NCBI GenBank assembly: GCA_001579985.1
Contig: LRSR01008821.1
Coordinates: 81,667-145,666, forward strand
Reading direction: 5' to 3'
DNA length: 64,000 nt
Origin: Hypsibius dujardini
Lineage: Eukaryota > Tardigrada > Eutardigrada > Parachela > Hypsibiidae
The notes under the pieces were generated by a model, which made no database searches, was not told the DNA's origin, and saw nothing but the letters and a program-made list of their open reading frames with translations. Every line of letters starts with the position of its first letter. Position 1 is the stretch's first letter. This document shows, one piece after another, positions 12,652 through 25,169 of the stretch. Made by a program: the position numbers and the translations under genes.

Positions 12652-13354
12652 TATGTTAAGGTTTTATGATACGTTTAAAGCAAGACAACTTAACAAGACT
12701 CGCTCCGTCCGTTTTTTTTACGCCTTACCGGTACCAGACAGAAGGCGGGCTTATGTCAAACGTTTGCAACAACGTCAATGTGCCCGTCCCAAATTCAACA
12801 TAAATTCTTCAGATTATTTCACTAGTTGATTTAGCCCTCGCCGGACGGAAGAAAATTTTGATTCAGAATTATTCAAACTATTTTTCCACTGGAACACGGG
12901 GGTTAATAAGAATGGAGAATTCGAAATCATCATTCTTCTAGTCGAGAGGTTTGGAGCCCTAAACCCTGAAACACTGTTTGACGTGAAAAACTCAGCTCTA
13001 TCAATATTCAACCCAGGAGGTTCGATTCGTGTACCAATGTTCAGTTTGATTATTGCTCATTTTCAGTGATCCTTTCATTCACTTGAGATGCTCGGTTCTA
13101 GCACTTGCCATCTGGGAAGTTCGGTTCGTTCAATCATTAACACGTCGCGTGTTCATACTCAATTAATGTTTATTTCAAGATTTTATGCCCCTTCAGTTAT
13201 GTTTCACTTGATATGCTTGGTTTTATCACTTTCCAACCCGGATTACAGTTTCTTCAAACGACGAGCATATCTTGTAAACTTGATGACACCGCGGTCGATT
13301 ATGAATAGCTTTAACAACCAAAAATTCAGATAGGTCTCAGTCGGTCAATTCTTC
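12652..13354. other. No gene seen
   Basis: No open frame with domain or splice support is visible between the deleted mariner and the hAT remnant. Confidence 0.35.
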
Positions 13355-16300
13355 AGATTAGGGGTCTGCGCGGATCCAAAAATTCGATCCGTAGCCCGCA
13401 CCGCAGTCTTTTTTTCGAACCGCAAACCGCACCGCACCGTCAAAAATATTAAGCCCACACCGCCGCAACGCGCGGGCTGGCATTGTCGAACCGCAAATCG
13501 CACCGCCAAATTTAGTATCACTGAACTTTTAAAATTTATCGCGATTGTTCTATAAAAACAGAATGTCATCCTCCTTGTCAGATTCAAGAATGGAACGCTC
13601 GTCAATAATAAGGAAGCCAGTTTTGCTAAATAACCGCTCGCTCACCACGCTTCCACCGGGAGTGGCAAGATACTTCTTTGTAGTTTTGCCAGTCCTGGAA
13701 ATAGTGCTTCATTCGCTTTCCAAAACTCTGCTGCATCCTCAATCTGGCTTTGACATATAAGGTGTTGATACCGAGTGACTTCATCCGTCTCCGTGACAGT
13801 ATCCACCCGGTCTTTGTATTCCGATGAGTCGAATATTGACGAAGCCCGCTGTGTAGGAGCGGGGGGGGGAGGGCTCTGTCAGTGCCGGTAATTTGAGGCG
13901 AACCAGATTGAGAACCTCCAAGATTTCATAGGGCTCAAACATCCGCAGTTTGCAAAGGGCTGGTTCAAAAAATAGGCAATCTTGTGCTCCGGTTGCAGTG
14001 CACACTTATCTGTGAAATTTTGTCAAGAGCAGCTGAGCAAGTGTGAGTAGGGCGGGGTGTCGGAATGGAACTCCTATAAAAAAACGTTCACTGAACAATC
14101 AGATGCATATCATCAGTTAACTTATTGTCACCATGCCCCCCTCCCTGTCTGCCTGCGTGTTTGTTTGTCGGTCTGTCTGACTGTCTGTGAGTCAGTCTGT
14201 CTGTCTACCTGCCTGCCTGTCAGTCGGTCTTTTTAACTGGATGTTTATATGAATGTTTTCTTTAACTTTATTCGATTGCCGTACGTGTATTTTTTTGTTG
14301 ATCAATGGTCTTTTATTCTTGCGATCTGTCGCTCAGTCTGTGAATTTGTGATGGGCAACTTACTTTGCAAATCTTCTGCAGATGTTTGCAGGTTTGAACT
14401 ACGAGATGAAGCGTTGGGGTACTGCTACCACTAAATTCATCAGTGGCATTTTTGAAAGGCTTGAGCAGTACAACAAGATCGTTCTATAGATCTTCCAGCC
14501 AGGCATTTCATCTCCCTCGTTTCGGTCTCCCAAATTTTTTTTGACTTCGCCATATTGTTCTTGAATTGACTCCAACATGATGACGTGCGAATTCCAGCGG
14601 GTTGGAACTGTAAAATGCCGCATGTCAGCCGCTGTGTAACTACAGAGCTATTAAACTTTTGTCTTTCTCTTGTCTGCTTAAATACGTACTTGCCTTTTTC
14701 TTATTTGTCTGTCTGCTTGTCTACATTTCTGCCAGATGATCAGTCTGTCTATCTGTGTGTATGCGTATTTTGTCCGAAAACGTACCTCCCTATCCGATTG
14801 TCATCTACCTAGTCGTCCGTCATAACTTACTTGCTGTTTTAAGCGTCTTCCTCAGCTTTCTCGAGAGACCGTTCCGTTTGAAATATTCCACCAATTCTTT
14901 AGTAGTGCGCAGAAGTGGCGGAACGGGCTCCACGCCAGAAACCGCTCCGGTTCCCGAAATTTTGCCGAACGTACTTATCTTTGAAAGTGTCATCGAGGCT
15001 GGTATTGATTCGGTGGCAGATGCACGTGAAGCGAGTCATAGACAGTTTTCTTTTACTTCGAATTCCTGCGAAGAGCGAACCGCTGTAAAGCCGCTTTATA
15101 TTGTAGTATAGTGTTGCTAAATAACGTTTTTTCAACTCAAATAAGTTAAGAATATATCTGCAAGGATTTTTCACTGAAAATTTTAAATTGGACAAAAAAT
15201 AATTAGTCTAAATTGGAGGACGTTTTGGCTAGTCAGTTTGTTATTCAGTTTTACATCTGGATATTAAAGGCTTTGATCGTATTGGCTGCGCCGTCTGTGA
15301 CAAACAGCGTATTCTGAAAGATCAGCTCAGAAAGATCATGGGATTGTTGAAGTGTCCTCAACGAATTCGCGGATATTTTTTCCAGATTTCGATGCCCCGT
15401 CATACTCCGTCATCAACAATGAACGCTCGATCAGTTTCCAACCCAAATAGTAGTGGACTATCCAACTATATCTTACATAGCCAATCCAATGTAGTCGGTT
15501 TAAGTGTGAATCTCCTTCCATCCGTCCAGTTTTTTGCCACTACAATAATCGTAAAAAGCTATAATGCGACATGATTTGAAAATTTTATTAAAAAGTTATC
15601 AAATAAACAGCATAACAGTTGTACGAAAACATAAAATACGTAAATATTTTGATAAAGTTAATTTCATCGTTAACGTTTTAGGATCAGCATCAATCAACTA
15701 AAAATTTATTTTCAATCAATCAATATAGCAGCTAATCCGACACAATAGCATTACAATCGATTTGTTAAACCGGCCAAAAAATCAGTTATCATATACGAAA
15801 CGCACTTTTGACGAGCTCAGGCCCGATCAAATCCCAAACTTCTTTTGCCTTTTCTTCAATCCACCGATTGATGGTGGTGGGATGAGGTACAAGATCCGCA
15901 TAAAACTTAAGAGAGAAGTCGAAACGCCTGCCGACTTACACCGCTGCAAGTATTGAATCAATAAATCCATCACTGGTTACATTGGTGAAGGCGCAAAAAT
16001 CCTTGGCAACAAACGAAACACATGCATCCATCAGCTTCTTCTTGTGGCCATTTAACAGTTGGCTGAAAATACGGTGTGACTTGCCTCTGACTTTCTTGCG
16101 TCATTTCGGAGAAACAATTTTTTTGAAAATGCCGTTTCAAGGTTGAGGTCCCCGAGCTGTGAGACGACTTCTAGGTGTACACTTTCTCACAGCTTCTGCA
16201 GCGGCAAACGGAACGGGCTTCGAAGAATCTTCCGACTGTAGCAGGCCAAATTTCTTCCAAACGACAGTGTCAGATTTCAAAAACGGGTTTGGAATAATTC

Positions 16301-16845
16301 GAAGAGAGCCCTTTCGGAGCAGTTTTTTTACCTCCTCTAATGTAGGGATGCGAAGTTCGGGTTTAGTTTTAGAATTGGCTGAATGTTGACCCAGACGCTG
16401 TTTTACTTTCACAATAGGCACTTCAGATTTGTTGTGGCTCGACGACGAAGACATTTCAAATTTTTATTCAAAAAGAAAATCGTTAAAACGTTTTTGCACT
16501 GCGGATCTCTTGTGTAAAAATATGTACGACTACCGAGTGCCAAAAACGATGCCAAAATGTGACTTTAAATCAGGCATTTGGGTTGCTGAACTGATGTTCC
16601 ATTTTAATGCCTCTACGCCGTACCCAAGCACTTTTCGAAAAGTCAATAAATCAACAGACTCTCTCTCTCTTGCTCCAGCACAAAATCATAACGATGAAAT
16701 TTCATGTTTCTTTGCTTAATTTTTAGAAATTCGTTAAAAAAGGCGACAAGTACGGTTCGCGGCGGGTTCAAAAAGGGAAACCGCGGCGGCACCGCAACCC
16801 GCAGTTAATCCCAAACTGCACCGCCGCGGCCCGTCACACGAGTTA
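13355..16845 (-). mobile_element. Decayed hAT transposon
   Basis: Pieces of one hAT transposase lie on the minus strand in the expected order. At 16454-16137 there is a BED-finger-like N-terminus (VWKKFGLL...). At about 15930-15770 there is a piece with PTTINRWIEEKAKEVW. At 14623-14399 there is VPTRWNSHVIML, the family's conserved RW motif. At about 13680-13550 there is the C-terminal dimerisation block (TPGGSVVSERLFSKTG...DERS). Stops, frameshifts and inserted TGTC-rich simple repeats break the frame. GC-rich CCGCACCGC-type sequence occurs near both ends (13380-13500 and 16750-16840). The exact termini and target duplication could not be fixed. Confidence 0.75.
14128..14225. repeat. TGTC-rich imperfect microsatellite
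   Basis: Imperfect CTGTCTGTC/CTGCCTGCC repeats lie inside the hAT remnant. A second TCTGTCTG-rich patch lies at about 14705-14760. Confidence 0.7.
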
Positions 16846-17689
16846 TTAGTTCAACTCAGATCAGTCAATTAAGAATAGAACCTTAATTTGTGGAAACATC
16901 GGAGCCTGGGAGATGAACGAAGCGATGACACATACAGTAGAGTGAATGATTGACGAATTTAAAAAAATTTGTTTGGCAAACAGATGGGCCTAACAAATAA
17001 GTGAACACCCTGCCGGGCACTCGGGAGGTCATGCGTTAGGCTATCCATTCTCCAAGTTCAGGGAAGACAGTCCATTTCCAACTGAACGGAAAGTCGTTCA
17101 CTATCCGGCCGATAAACCTTCAACCGATTGAGCTGATATCACTATACTTGATCGCTCCGTTATACAATTAACCCCTTTGTATTTTCCACAACTCGGACAA
17201 AAAAACCGGTCGACAATTGGATTTGAGACGGATCGACCTATTCAAATGTCAGAAAATCTGTTTGGGTTGGTCAGATCGGGGAATACCGACGGTTAATGAA
17301 AGTACTGTAATACATGGGATGCAAAATTCGGTTGGACGAACTAGGTGTCTTCCCAGTAGCGTGCCAATGTTTTGTGAAAATTTACTTGCAAATATTTCCG
17401 TCAAGTGTGTATGGTCAATCTGAAGGTCATGTCGGATACTTGATCTAAATCCGGAAAGTTGAGATTCTGATGTTAATGTGAACAACTCGTTGCGAAACAA
17501 GAGGATAATGGCGTACGTTTGACGGTCAGAGACGAGATGGATGGTAGTGAGCAAAGTGCACAGTAAATTTAGACAGTACTAGTAGAGGATTTGCATATAA
17601 TGAATCGTGACTTCATTGAGCATCTGATTGAGCATCCATAGTCCGGATTGCATGGCCACCGTTTATACCAGTCAATAACTATTCTTTTG
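16846..17689. other. No gene seen
   Basis: A minus-strand open frame (17249-17554, 101 codons) has no recognisable domain. This could be degraded upstream sequence of the adjacent gypsy element. Confidence 0.3.
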
Positions 17690-17935
17690 ACCATCGTACA
17701 CAAAAACTAAGACTTATTAACTTCGTGATCTTTGTGCGGATTTGGGTTGGGGCAACAAGGTCACGATTGCCGACAAGTACCCAATTCCGAATGTTGACGA
17801 CTGCCTAGATTGAATGACTGGTTGTCATTTCTTTATCATGGCTACTGCAATGTATTGCTTGACCAGCATCTGCCTCAGAGTTTGTACACCGCATTTTACT
17901 GGTGACGTATTGTTTTAAGGCGGCAGACTTACATC
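17690..17935 (+). mobile_element. Ty3/gypsy reverse transcriptase fragment (5' part)
   Basis: The plus-strand translation contains NKVTIADKYPIPNVDDCLD and TGCHFF. This is the first conserved block of gypsy reverse transcriptases (NkvT..D.yPiP.idd.ld...G..yFs). The frame contains a stop. The rest of the RT resumes at 20190 after a 2.3-kb insertion. Confidence 0.7.
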
Positions 17936-20189
17936 ATGGAACTCAAAGGATTTTTCCGTTGAATAATTAGCACAGGATTTCTGTGTTCTGAAAGGGATTG
18001 GCATGGCTAAAAAATCTTGTTGAAGCTGGAAATGCATAGATTATCAATGGAGCTCCATTGCGCAAAGGAAGAGCATCATGGACAGTAAGCGTTAAGGATG
18101 TTTTGTGGAACCAATGCATGGCAATCGTGGGACGTCGTGGAAGAAGTTATGGAGCGCTGTGATCTACATGAAGCTTTATGTCGCTGGGAAACTTTTGCTG
18201 CTTTGGAGAGTCCGATGGAGCCCATTGGAGCTATGTGGAGATGTTACAGCTACAAATGGAAAAGGCGTTTTTAGCTTTGTGGAGCTGATGGAGCTCTTTG
18301 ACCCTTTTGTGTTACTGAAATTCTGTCATAATATATTGAATTCTGCGACAATTGAGCCACTAAATTACAATTTTAGACGCTAATATGTTAACGTACGACA
18401 AAGACGACATTCCGCTGCCATCAATAAAATTCTAGACAGGATTGCGAACTGATAAAAAAATTACTGAAAAAAAGAGATGACAGGCTGGGGAACAGTCTCA
18501 CTATTTTCAGTTTGCCGTTTGTGATGAGCCCACAAACTTATGAACCTACTGAATGAAAGGCGGTAGGCGTAAACAGTGAACCGCAGCAAGTTTCTCCGCC
18601 AGCTGTATTTTTAATCTTCGTACCTTATTTGTTGATGGCAATAATGGCTATCCGCGTTGTTTATGACCGGTGCTAATATTAATGTAAGTTTATAGACGGT
18701 TAGCTACAAACCGCCTGCGAAACTGATCAATTTGTAGTCGCACTGCGTTTGAACAATTTCGGCAACAGCATTCGACCGCAGTGTCTTGCTATATGTTGTC
18801 CATTTGCGATCAGAAAAATATGTTTTCCTATTTTCGGGTTAAGAGCTATATTGTTGTCACAAATTAATAGAGCAGTACTACACCGGGACTCATTTCGGAA
18901 GCGTTCCTGTGGTAGTTGTTGCTGGGCTGCCTACCGGAACGGCTGCAGGTGTTTGGGGGACCACTCCAAACTTTAAAGTTGATTTTTGTCAGAGCTTTCT
19001 ATTTACATCACTTCTGGCCCGTTTTAGGTTTGCATCGAGGAGATGATAGAAATGACGGTGATTATCTTCCCTGGGTGAATGACGTTGCGGAATTCACGCG
19101 AGAAGGCTCATTGTTCGTTTGCCCATAGTACGCAAATTGAAGTAATTTGCCCGTTTCTAACCCAAAACAATTCTAGATCGACTGACATCGACAGAATTCT
19201 AATTCAAAACCAGGGGGCGGAACTACAACAATTTGATTGGTCGTTTAGCCACCGCACTAGACTACAATAATCTTGAAGGTTTCTGACCCAAATATTATTT
19301 TATGGCAGCGCTGATACCGTTACCGTGTTTCAATGACAATACCGTTACCGTGTCAATCGATCAAGCATCGGTTAACCAAAACGACCAATGATCTGAGCAA
19401 ACGAAATGACTTATGCCACTCAATTCGAATCGATGCTTTGGTTAAAAAATATATCTCAGTCTTGAGTACTGGGATTGAACGAACAATCAAAACGCTGTAG
19501 CTCCGCCTCCTGACTGTCAATCAATATTCAATATATTACAATGGGTTCAGAACATAGTTTGATCATAAGATAGATCAATTTGATTGATGTCAGCAACCAA
19601 CGACCAACAGATTGCTTTAGTTCCTACCCCAGTCCTCTGATTAAAATTCGGCTGATGCCAATCGATTCAAAACGTTGCTGGTTAAACATTTTAAAGATTA
19701 AAAAATTAGAATTCTTTAAGTCATATTCTACCCATGACTTGGGCGGTACAAATTGTTACTCTCTTGGTGTTTAGCCGATCGTATTAAATTGCTAATCATT
19801 TCAGGCGCAAGGATATCACTACACACACAGTAGCGCAGAGAGCACTAAAATCTCATTAAACTAGTAACGTTTTAAACAACGCAGATCGGTGTCATGCTCA
19901 CAATTCAGGTTTCAGTAGTGCCATAAAAGACGGGCATTATGGTAAGCTGAACGGGGTCTTGCATCCTAATAATTTGAAATGTCGTTGTTAAAAAAGTTAT
20001 TAGTCCAGACCACGGAGTTGCGTCTGTACAAATTATTATTTTATAGTACCACGTGTCTCCACATAACTCCGTTAAGCGACACGTAGCTGCACGTACTACT
20101 ACTTAGCACCACTTAGCTCCTTGTTGCTCCTGACAGCTCCAGGTAGCACCTTGCAGCTCAACGTATCTTGACGTAACTCCATGCAGTCA
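17936..20189. mobile_element. Insertion with inverted GGAGCTA-rich arrays (foldback-like)
   Basis: This segment interrupts the gypsy reverse transcriptase. Near its left end (about 18045-18310) is a degenerate array of GGAGCTATGTGGAG-like units. Near its right end (about 20045-20190) the same kind of unit appears as the reverse complement (CTCCACATAACTCC, TAGCTCC). Long inverted arrays around an unrelated core are typical of foldback elements. Exact borders and target duplication are not resolved. Confidence 0.45.
19211..19512. mobile_element. Putative MITE
   Basis: The left end CAGGGGGCGGAACTACAACAATTTGATTGGTCG is matched in inverted form by the right end (reverse complement CAGGAGGCGGAGCTACAGCG...TTTGATTG). 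This gives an imperfect inverted repeat of about 37 bp around a 300-bp element. No clear target duplication is visible. Confidence 0.45.
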
Positions 20190-21725
20190 TTTCAAGTCCT
20201 TAGGCTTTATCTGCAATTCCAACAAGTGCCATTTATTGAACAGCAAGGTACGCGTGCTGGGTTTTCTCATAGGTCAAGAGGGAATCGTGACGGATCCGGA
20301 GAAGTCTCGGGCAGCCAGAGAATTTCCGCAACCAAAAAACCTTAAAGCTGTGAAGTCCTTCGTGGAACTCTTTAGTTAATATTGATGGTTCGTTCGGAAT
20401 TCTGCCAGAATCGCCGGACCTCTCCGTGATTTCATGAAGACGGCTGTCACCTTCCTCTGGGGAAATAGAGTACAGGCAGCCTTCGAACACATAAAAGTCT
20501 TATTACCCCTTCTTTTTTCAGCTTTTGTAATTTCAAAAAGGAAAGAAAAATTTATCCGGACGCGTCTGGATACACTGTCGTACTGGTTATTGCCCAGCAA
20601 AATTAGCAGAACCGGGAGAGGTTCATCTGTTACGGTAGCTGCCGGCTGTCATCGGTGGAGACATAGGACCATGCGACAGAGCACGAAAGACCGACCATTG
20701 TCCGAGCGTGCAATAAATACCGAGTGTACCTGCTGGGCCGGAGGGTGAAATGTCTCATCAACCGTCGCTCATTGTGCTGGTTGATGAACATCCAGAACCG
20801 AGCAGCCGGTTGGTGCGGTGAGTGATATGTCTACAGAAATTCACGTTGGACATCGTATCGCATGTGAAACTTCGGTAAGAACCTCAAAACGTGTTTGTGG
20901 TTTCGAATTCCTTGTGCCCGAAGGTTTTAGATGTTTCCATGACAACCCATTGAACGGACTTCTCCGGTTTAGTCGAACCACCCTCGTGAAGGTCAAAACT
21001 CACTTTTTCTGGCCTGAGCTGATTCTTTACATCAAGCGGTACGTGAACTAATGCCACGACTGAGATTCCCAACCAGGGAACACCCTTTGTGAATGGACTG
21101 AATCAAAACTGTACCAGCTTCTTAACGCCCAGTGCGCCGAAACGTCTGATTACCGTCCACAGTGCAATGGAAACTGCGAACGATTCAACTCGACATCAAT
21201 AAGGATGCTGTCGAAGTACGTGGACTCCAACCAGTGGACGTAAGACATCTCCAGTACGTGGCTTCTGTATACAACACATCGGTCTACAACACGTTCCAAT
21301 TGTCACAATTCAAAATGCCTTTCGGGCGCAATCCTACTCTACCGGGGGGTCTGGCTCTCTCTACGGCAACGTACCCGTTCATCGAGGATGTGAAGATTCG
21401 AATGGTTTACGTCTACGCTGAGGCTGCGGCTCTGATGGAGACCAAGCACAATCCGACCTACGCGGGAGACTACCACCCGGATGAGCAATGAGGTTTATGA
21501 CTTCGTATCGGTATTTAATTCGTCTGGCCGTCAGAAGAAGGCAGTGAAGCTCTTGAGCCGCTAGTACGCCCCGTACCGGGGGATCCGGCCCAACGAACTG
21601 GTGAACTACGCGATGGAAAAACAGACCAAGAGAAGAAAAAACACCCTCGTTGTGCATGTTTCTAAGATGAAGCCATGCAAAGACCAAATTAAATGCAAAA
21701 ACTCCGACTCGGAAGATAGAACTGG
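20190..21725 (+). mobile_element. Ty3/gypsy pol remnant: RT end, RNase H, integrase
   Basis: Reading across frameshifts gives the expected order of gypsy pol. It starts with KCHLLNSKVRVLGFLIG and TDPEK, then REFPQPKN (end of RT). Next come the RNase H core DASGY and an integrase zinc-finger-like piece (FHDNPLNG). PQCNGNCERF follows, corresponding to the integrase PQsNGk.ERfn motif. A C-terminal tail contains HVSKMKPC. Many stops and shifts show it is dead. Together with 17690-17935 it represents one interrupted copy. Confidence 0.8.
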
Positions 21726-22009
21726 CAGGTTCCCGCAAACAAACCCTGAATCCCGCACGGTCGGATGGGTGAAGGTGAAGGACGTGGTAGTTTCTGCGGT
21801 GGTTTACTTCTCGCCGTTCATCGCACTCCAAAAAAGTTTGGACTTGAAGAAGCGAACGTCGCGTCGTGTGAGGCCTGCTAAAGAAAACGCTGAATAGAAG
21901 CCCGCTTTTTATCTTCAGTCCCTCCTGGTTTTGAGAGTGTTTACTCGTGCTCGTTTTTCATTTTTTTGGCATTTTTTTGTGAAATTGTTTGCTCTCAAAG
22001 TTTATTGTA

Positions 22010-22640
22010 TTGCGCGCGGTGCCCTCCGCCACCACACTGATTGTGGCCGAATATCTCGTAGAACGGGTTTTCCTCACTCACGGCTGCCCGTCCAAAACAT
22101 CGACAGATAAGAACACACATTTCACCGGCGCCATGATGCAGTAAATTTTGAAAATCGAGTTCGTTGAATGAGTTTTCAATACAATGGAAAATGAAACCTC
22201 CGGTTTCTCCGCATTTTAGCTCGTTTTTGGCCGGTCGCCTGTGAGTCTGTTAGACATGGCAATAGATTACATTAGTTTGACTGAGATAGAGTACTCTTCT
22301 TCTTACAGCGAGGCCACCGCCGGTTGACTGGAGAGGGCCCGCAAATTTGCCAAGAAACAATTGAGTCGCACACACGACGAAAAAGCCCCGCGCTTAGATG
22401 CCTAGCGGTCTACCGTACTTATGCAATCGCAAACCTCATTTTCAGATGAAAACTCGTCCCATCTCCCGGTCTCGCTAATAAACTCGTGAAGTACTGGCTG
22501 GGTCCTTGCCGCTTCATAGCAGTTTCCGATTACGGAGCCAACGGCGAAATCAAACTCTTGATCGGTCGAAGGATATCTTTTGTTTTCAGGTTGAGGTGTT
22601 TAAACATTACGTCCCCTATTCCGAAACGACGGAGAAGGCC
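22010..22640 (+). mobile_element. Second gypsy integrase C-terminal fragment
   Basis: This is a separate degenerate copy. It has NTHFTGAMM (the TDxGthFtg integrase block), RARKFAKKQLSR, then KLVKYWLGPCRFIAVSDYGANG, corresponding to the conserved K..GPyrv segment after the integrase core. It lies in tandem with, but is distinct from, the preceding gypsy remnant. Confidence 0.65.
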
Positions 22641-23314
22641 AAGCTTAAAATCTTGAACCGGTCAATTTGATATCGTGGAAGCTGGCAACCCCGCAACTAA
22701 AAACCTGGACGTTTCGACGTTGTTTGAAGGTCCTCGCGAAGTGAACGTACCGGTGGCGGTGACGGCATTTACCGTTGAGTCTGAGCTTTGAATGACACAA
22801 CCGTTGATCCGCGACCCAAGCGGAAAACCGCTTGTCACAAGCGCTACGGTTTCTTCGTAATACCAATGTTTTTCATGTTATTCCTTTTTATTATTGTAAG
22901 ATTCTTTCCAGTTCTCTCTGCGGTAAGCCCATTCACCGGCAGGATGGAAAACTCCTTTGAGATCACCGTTCATGCTTCGGAAAGCCAGAGAGGACTTGGC
23001 ACCGCCACCACAAGCCGTTGTGGCAGTCCCGGATGTTAACAATTCGTCCGTCACTCCGTCGATTTGTCCGCCAGCACCGGCGAGACTCAACGGCATTGCA
23101 AGCGTTATCCCCGGGGCGGGAAACGACACAACAAACGTCCGCGCCCCGAGCATCGTACTAGCGCTTCATCGCGGTCCGACTCCCGCCCCAACCGAGAGTT
23201 CCGTCAACCGTCTCGCCGAATTCCAAACAACTACAAAGCCCACGGTTACACATCTGCGTCCATCTTATTTTAAATCGTATATCTGGAGACTACTGTCTGT
23301 TCCAAACATTTTTA
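22641..23314 (+). other. Pro-rich open frames, unassigned
   Basis: A plus-strand frame of 121 codons at 22957-23322 is rich in Ala, Pro, Thr and Arg and resembles no family I know. It may be the tail of the gypsy copy. Confidence 0.25.
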
Positions 23315-24850
23315 TCAGCTGACCGCGTGCGATCTCTGGCTTGATGTTTGTGCACTTGACCGATACTCCGTTTTTCCACCAACGGTCAGGTTTTGACCGG
23401 AGATCAGGATTTGTCCATCTTCAAACGTGATCTTGATATGCTTTATCCGAGCCACACCCTCTCGCAAAACAATAATGTTTGCGAGCTGGCTCTCAAGATG
23501 CTGATGACAATGCCGATGTCCTTCTGTTTCGAGTGTTAACCTGTCGTTTATGGCGCCATCGGTCTTAACAATATTATTTACGAACAGGAGTGGGAGATCT
23601 TTGTTCTGGCCCCTATGCACGGTGTGGATATCTGCCGCTGCGCTCGACTTGTCCAATTTTTAACTGCGCCGAAAAATTAATTTAAAATTACCCTCCGTGT
23701 TTCGTCTGACTTGCAGCATTGCGGAGCCATCATTAGAACTGAGAACCGTTCTCAGCGCATGTGTGAGCGCTATGTACAGCCTTTTGAACTCTACACGGTT
23801 GATCCGGCAATAAACCCGTTTTCTTCTGTGACAACCATTATATCCAAGCTCCGCGCCACAAGGTCTGTAATTGCGGTGAGTTTTCTAGCAATTAAAATCA
23901 GCGGGATATGGTCCAGAACGTCCGTATTCATCTTTGTCATCGTGAATCCGTTCCCGCCAACGCTCCATGCTGTCCCCACTATCATTTCACTGTGGATGAG
24001 ACTCATGTTGGGTGGTACCCAACATGCCACTTACTAGTAGCATAGTCTATCTACCTAGTTAACCCATTCCTACCTACCCTCACATTCTATAATGTACTTA
24101 CTCAGCTATTATTGCGTACATAATTCCGCCATGTCGGCAGGAAATAGTACGTTAGATCAGGAACTATTCCATATCCTTGACTATATAAGTGTGTGTTCTA
24201 CAGTAATTTGGGACAGTTCCTACCTTTCCACTCTAACCTCCTCCACCAGTAAAGTCTTCCCTCAATTCTCCTCCTCGATTATTCAGTCTAATAGCTTGCA
24301 TGTTCAGGTTCTTCCGTCCTAATAGGGACGAAGGCCTAACACTCATGACGAGAAGTTCCATGCGTCAAACGCTGGCTTTCGAAGAGGTGGAGACTCGGAT
24401 TTTCACTCCGACCAGCACGAGAATGATTTTCGCTATTTTGTCTCATGATGATTCCGACTGCTGCCCGAACATCACTGTGTGCTACTGTACCGCCCCTCAG
24501 CTGGATATTTCCGTCAACTTTCGAACTCAAGGCTGCGAAACCAAAAAGACTCTGACCTTTCAAGACGTAGAGCACTCCGTCATCGAGCACAATCCCGCCG
24601 ATTTCACCTTCGGTGGCTTCAGATGCCAAGCCCGAGACTTTGGTTTTCACGTTGAAGCTTCTGGGACGCCGAGGTCGACACATCAATCTCCCGTTATCCG
24701 GTCGCATTGATTGCTTTAAACTGCTGGCGTATCGTTCAGAAGAAAATGTGCAGTGAGAAACGATGACGTCGGAAAACGGTGTGTCCTGGCAGTACGAACA
24801 CTCCGGTCGCCACGCAAAAATGGTTGATAGTCCAGGAAAACGTCGTCCGC
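23315..24850 (-). pseudogene. Decayed minus-strand ORF interrupted by a solo LTR
   Basis: Coding-like minus-strand segments lie on both sides of the LTR at 24006-24341. Upstream are about 24850-24345 (with CSYCQDTPFSDV and IGGIVLDDGVLYVLKGQ) and downstream 24001-23791 (DHIPLILIARKLTAITDLVARSLD), then 23656-23315 (ITFEDGQILISGQNLTVGG). Removing the LTR and one CTCA copy nearly reconnects them, with at least one frameshift. The family is not recognised. The composition and setting suggest a transposon- or virus-derived protein rather than a host gene. Confidence 0.4.
24006..24341 (+). mobile_element. Solo LTR, copy 1
   Basis: This is a 336-bp unit starting TGTTGGGTGG and ending GGCCTAACA (TG...CA termini, short inverted ends TGTTGGG/CCTAACA). 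It is flanked by CTCA on both sides (24002-24005 and 24342-24345). A TATA-type CTATATAAG sits inside near 24181, as expected for an LTR promoter. No internal region accompanies it, so it looks like the product of LTR-LTR recombination. It lies inside a coding-like minus-strand segment. Confidence 0.75.
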
Positions 24851-25169
24851 AATTGTGTTTTGGAACCAGTCATCTCAGGTCATCAGTGCTTCTGAGTACC
24901 AAAATTTGAACCATTTCATTGAGCTTGAAGGTGAACTCCGAGAGTACTACTGCATTTTGGCTGAGATCAACCGAAAAATAGTGGTTATCACTTCGCAAAA
25001 CTCCGCAATGTAGGTTGCGCAGATGATCGGCAGCCCAAATGCTACGCATTTTGATCTTTCAGCTTATCAGGAATTTTCAGGCGTTGTCGCTACGTTAATG
25101 CCACTTTCCACGGAGTTAACTTTCCCACCCCATGCAAGGTATCCATACTTCACCATAGTTACACCCAGG

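Noticed and set aside
20434-20748. 104-codon frame as a host gene
   Set aside because: It overlaps gypsy RT/RNase H sequence in other frames and is part of the dead element.
21379-21831. 150-codon minus-strand frame
   Set aside because: Antisense shadow of the gypsy integrase region.
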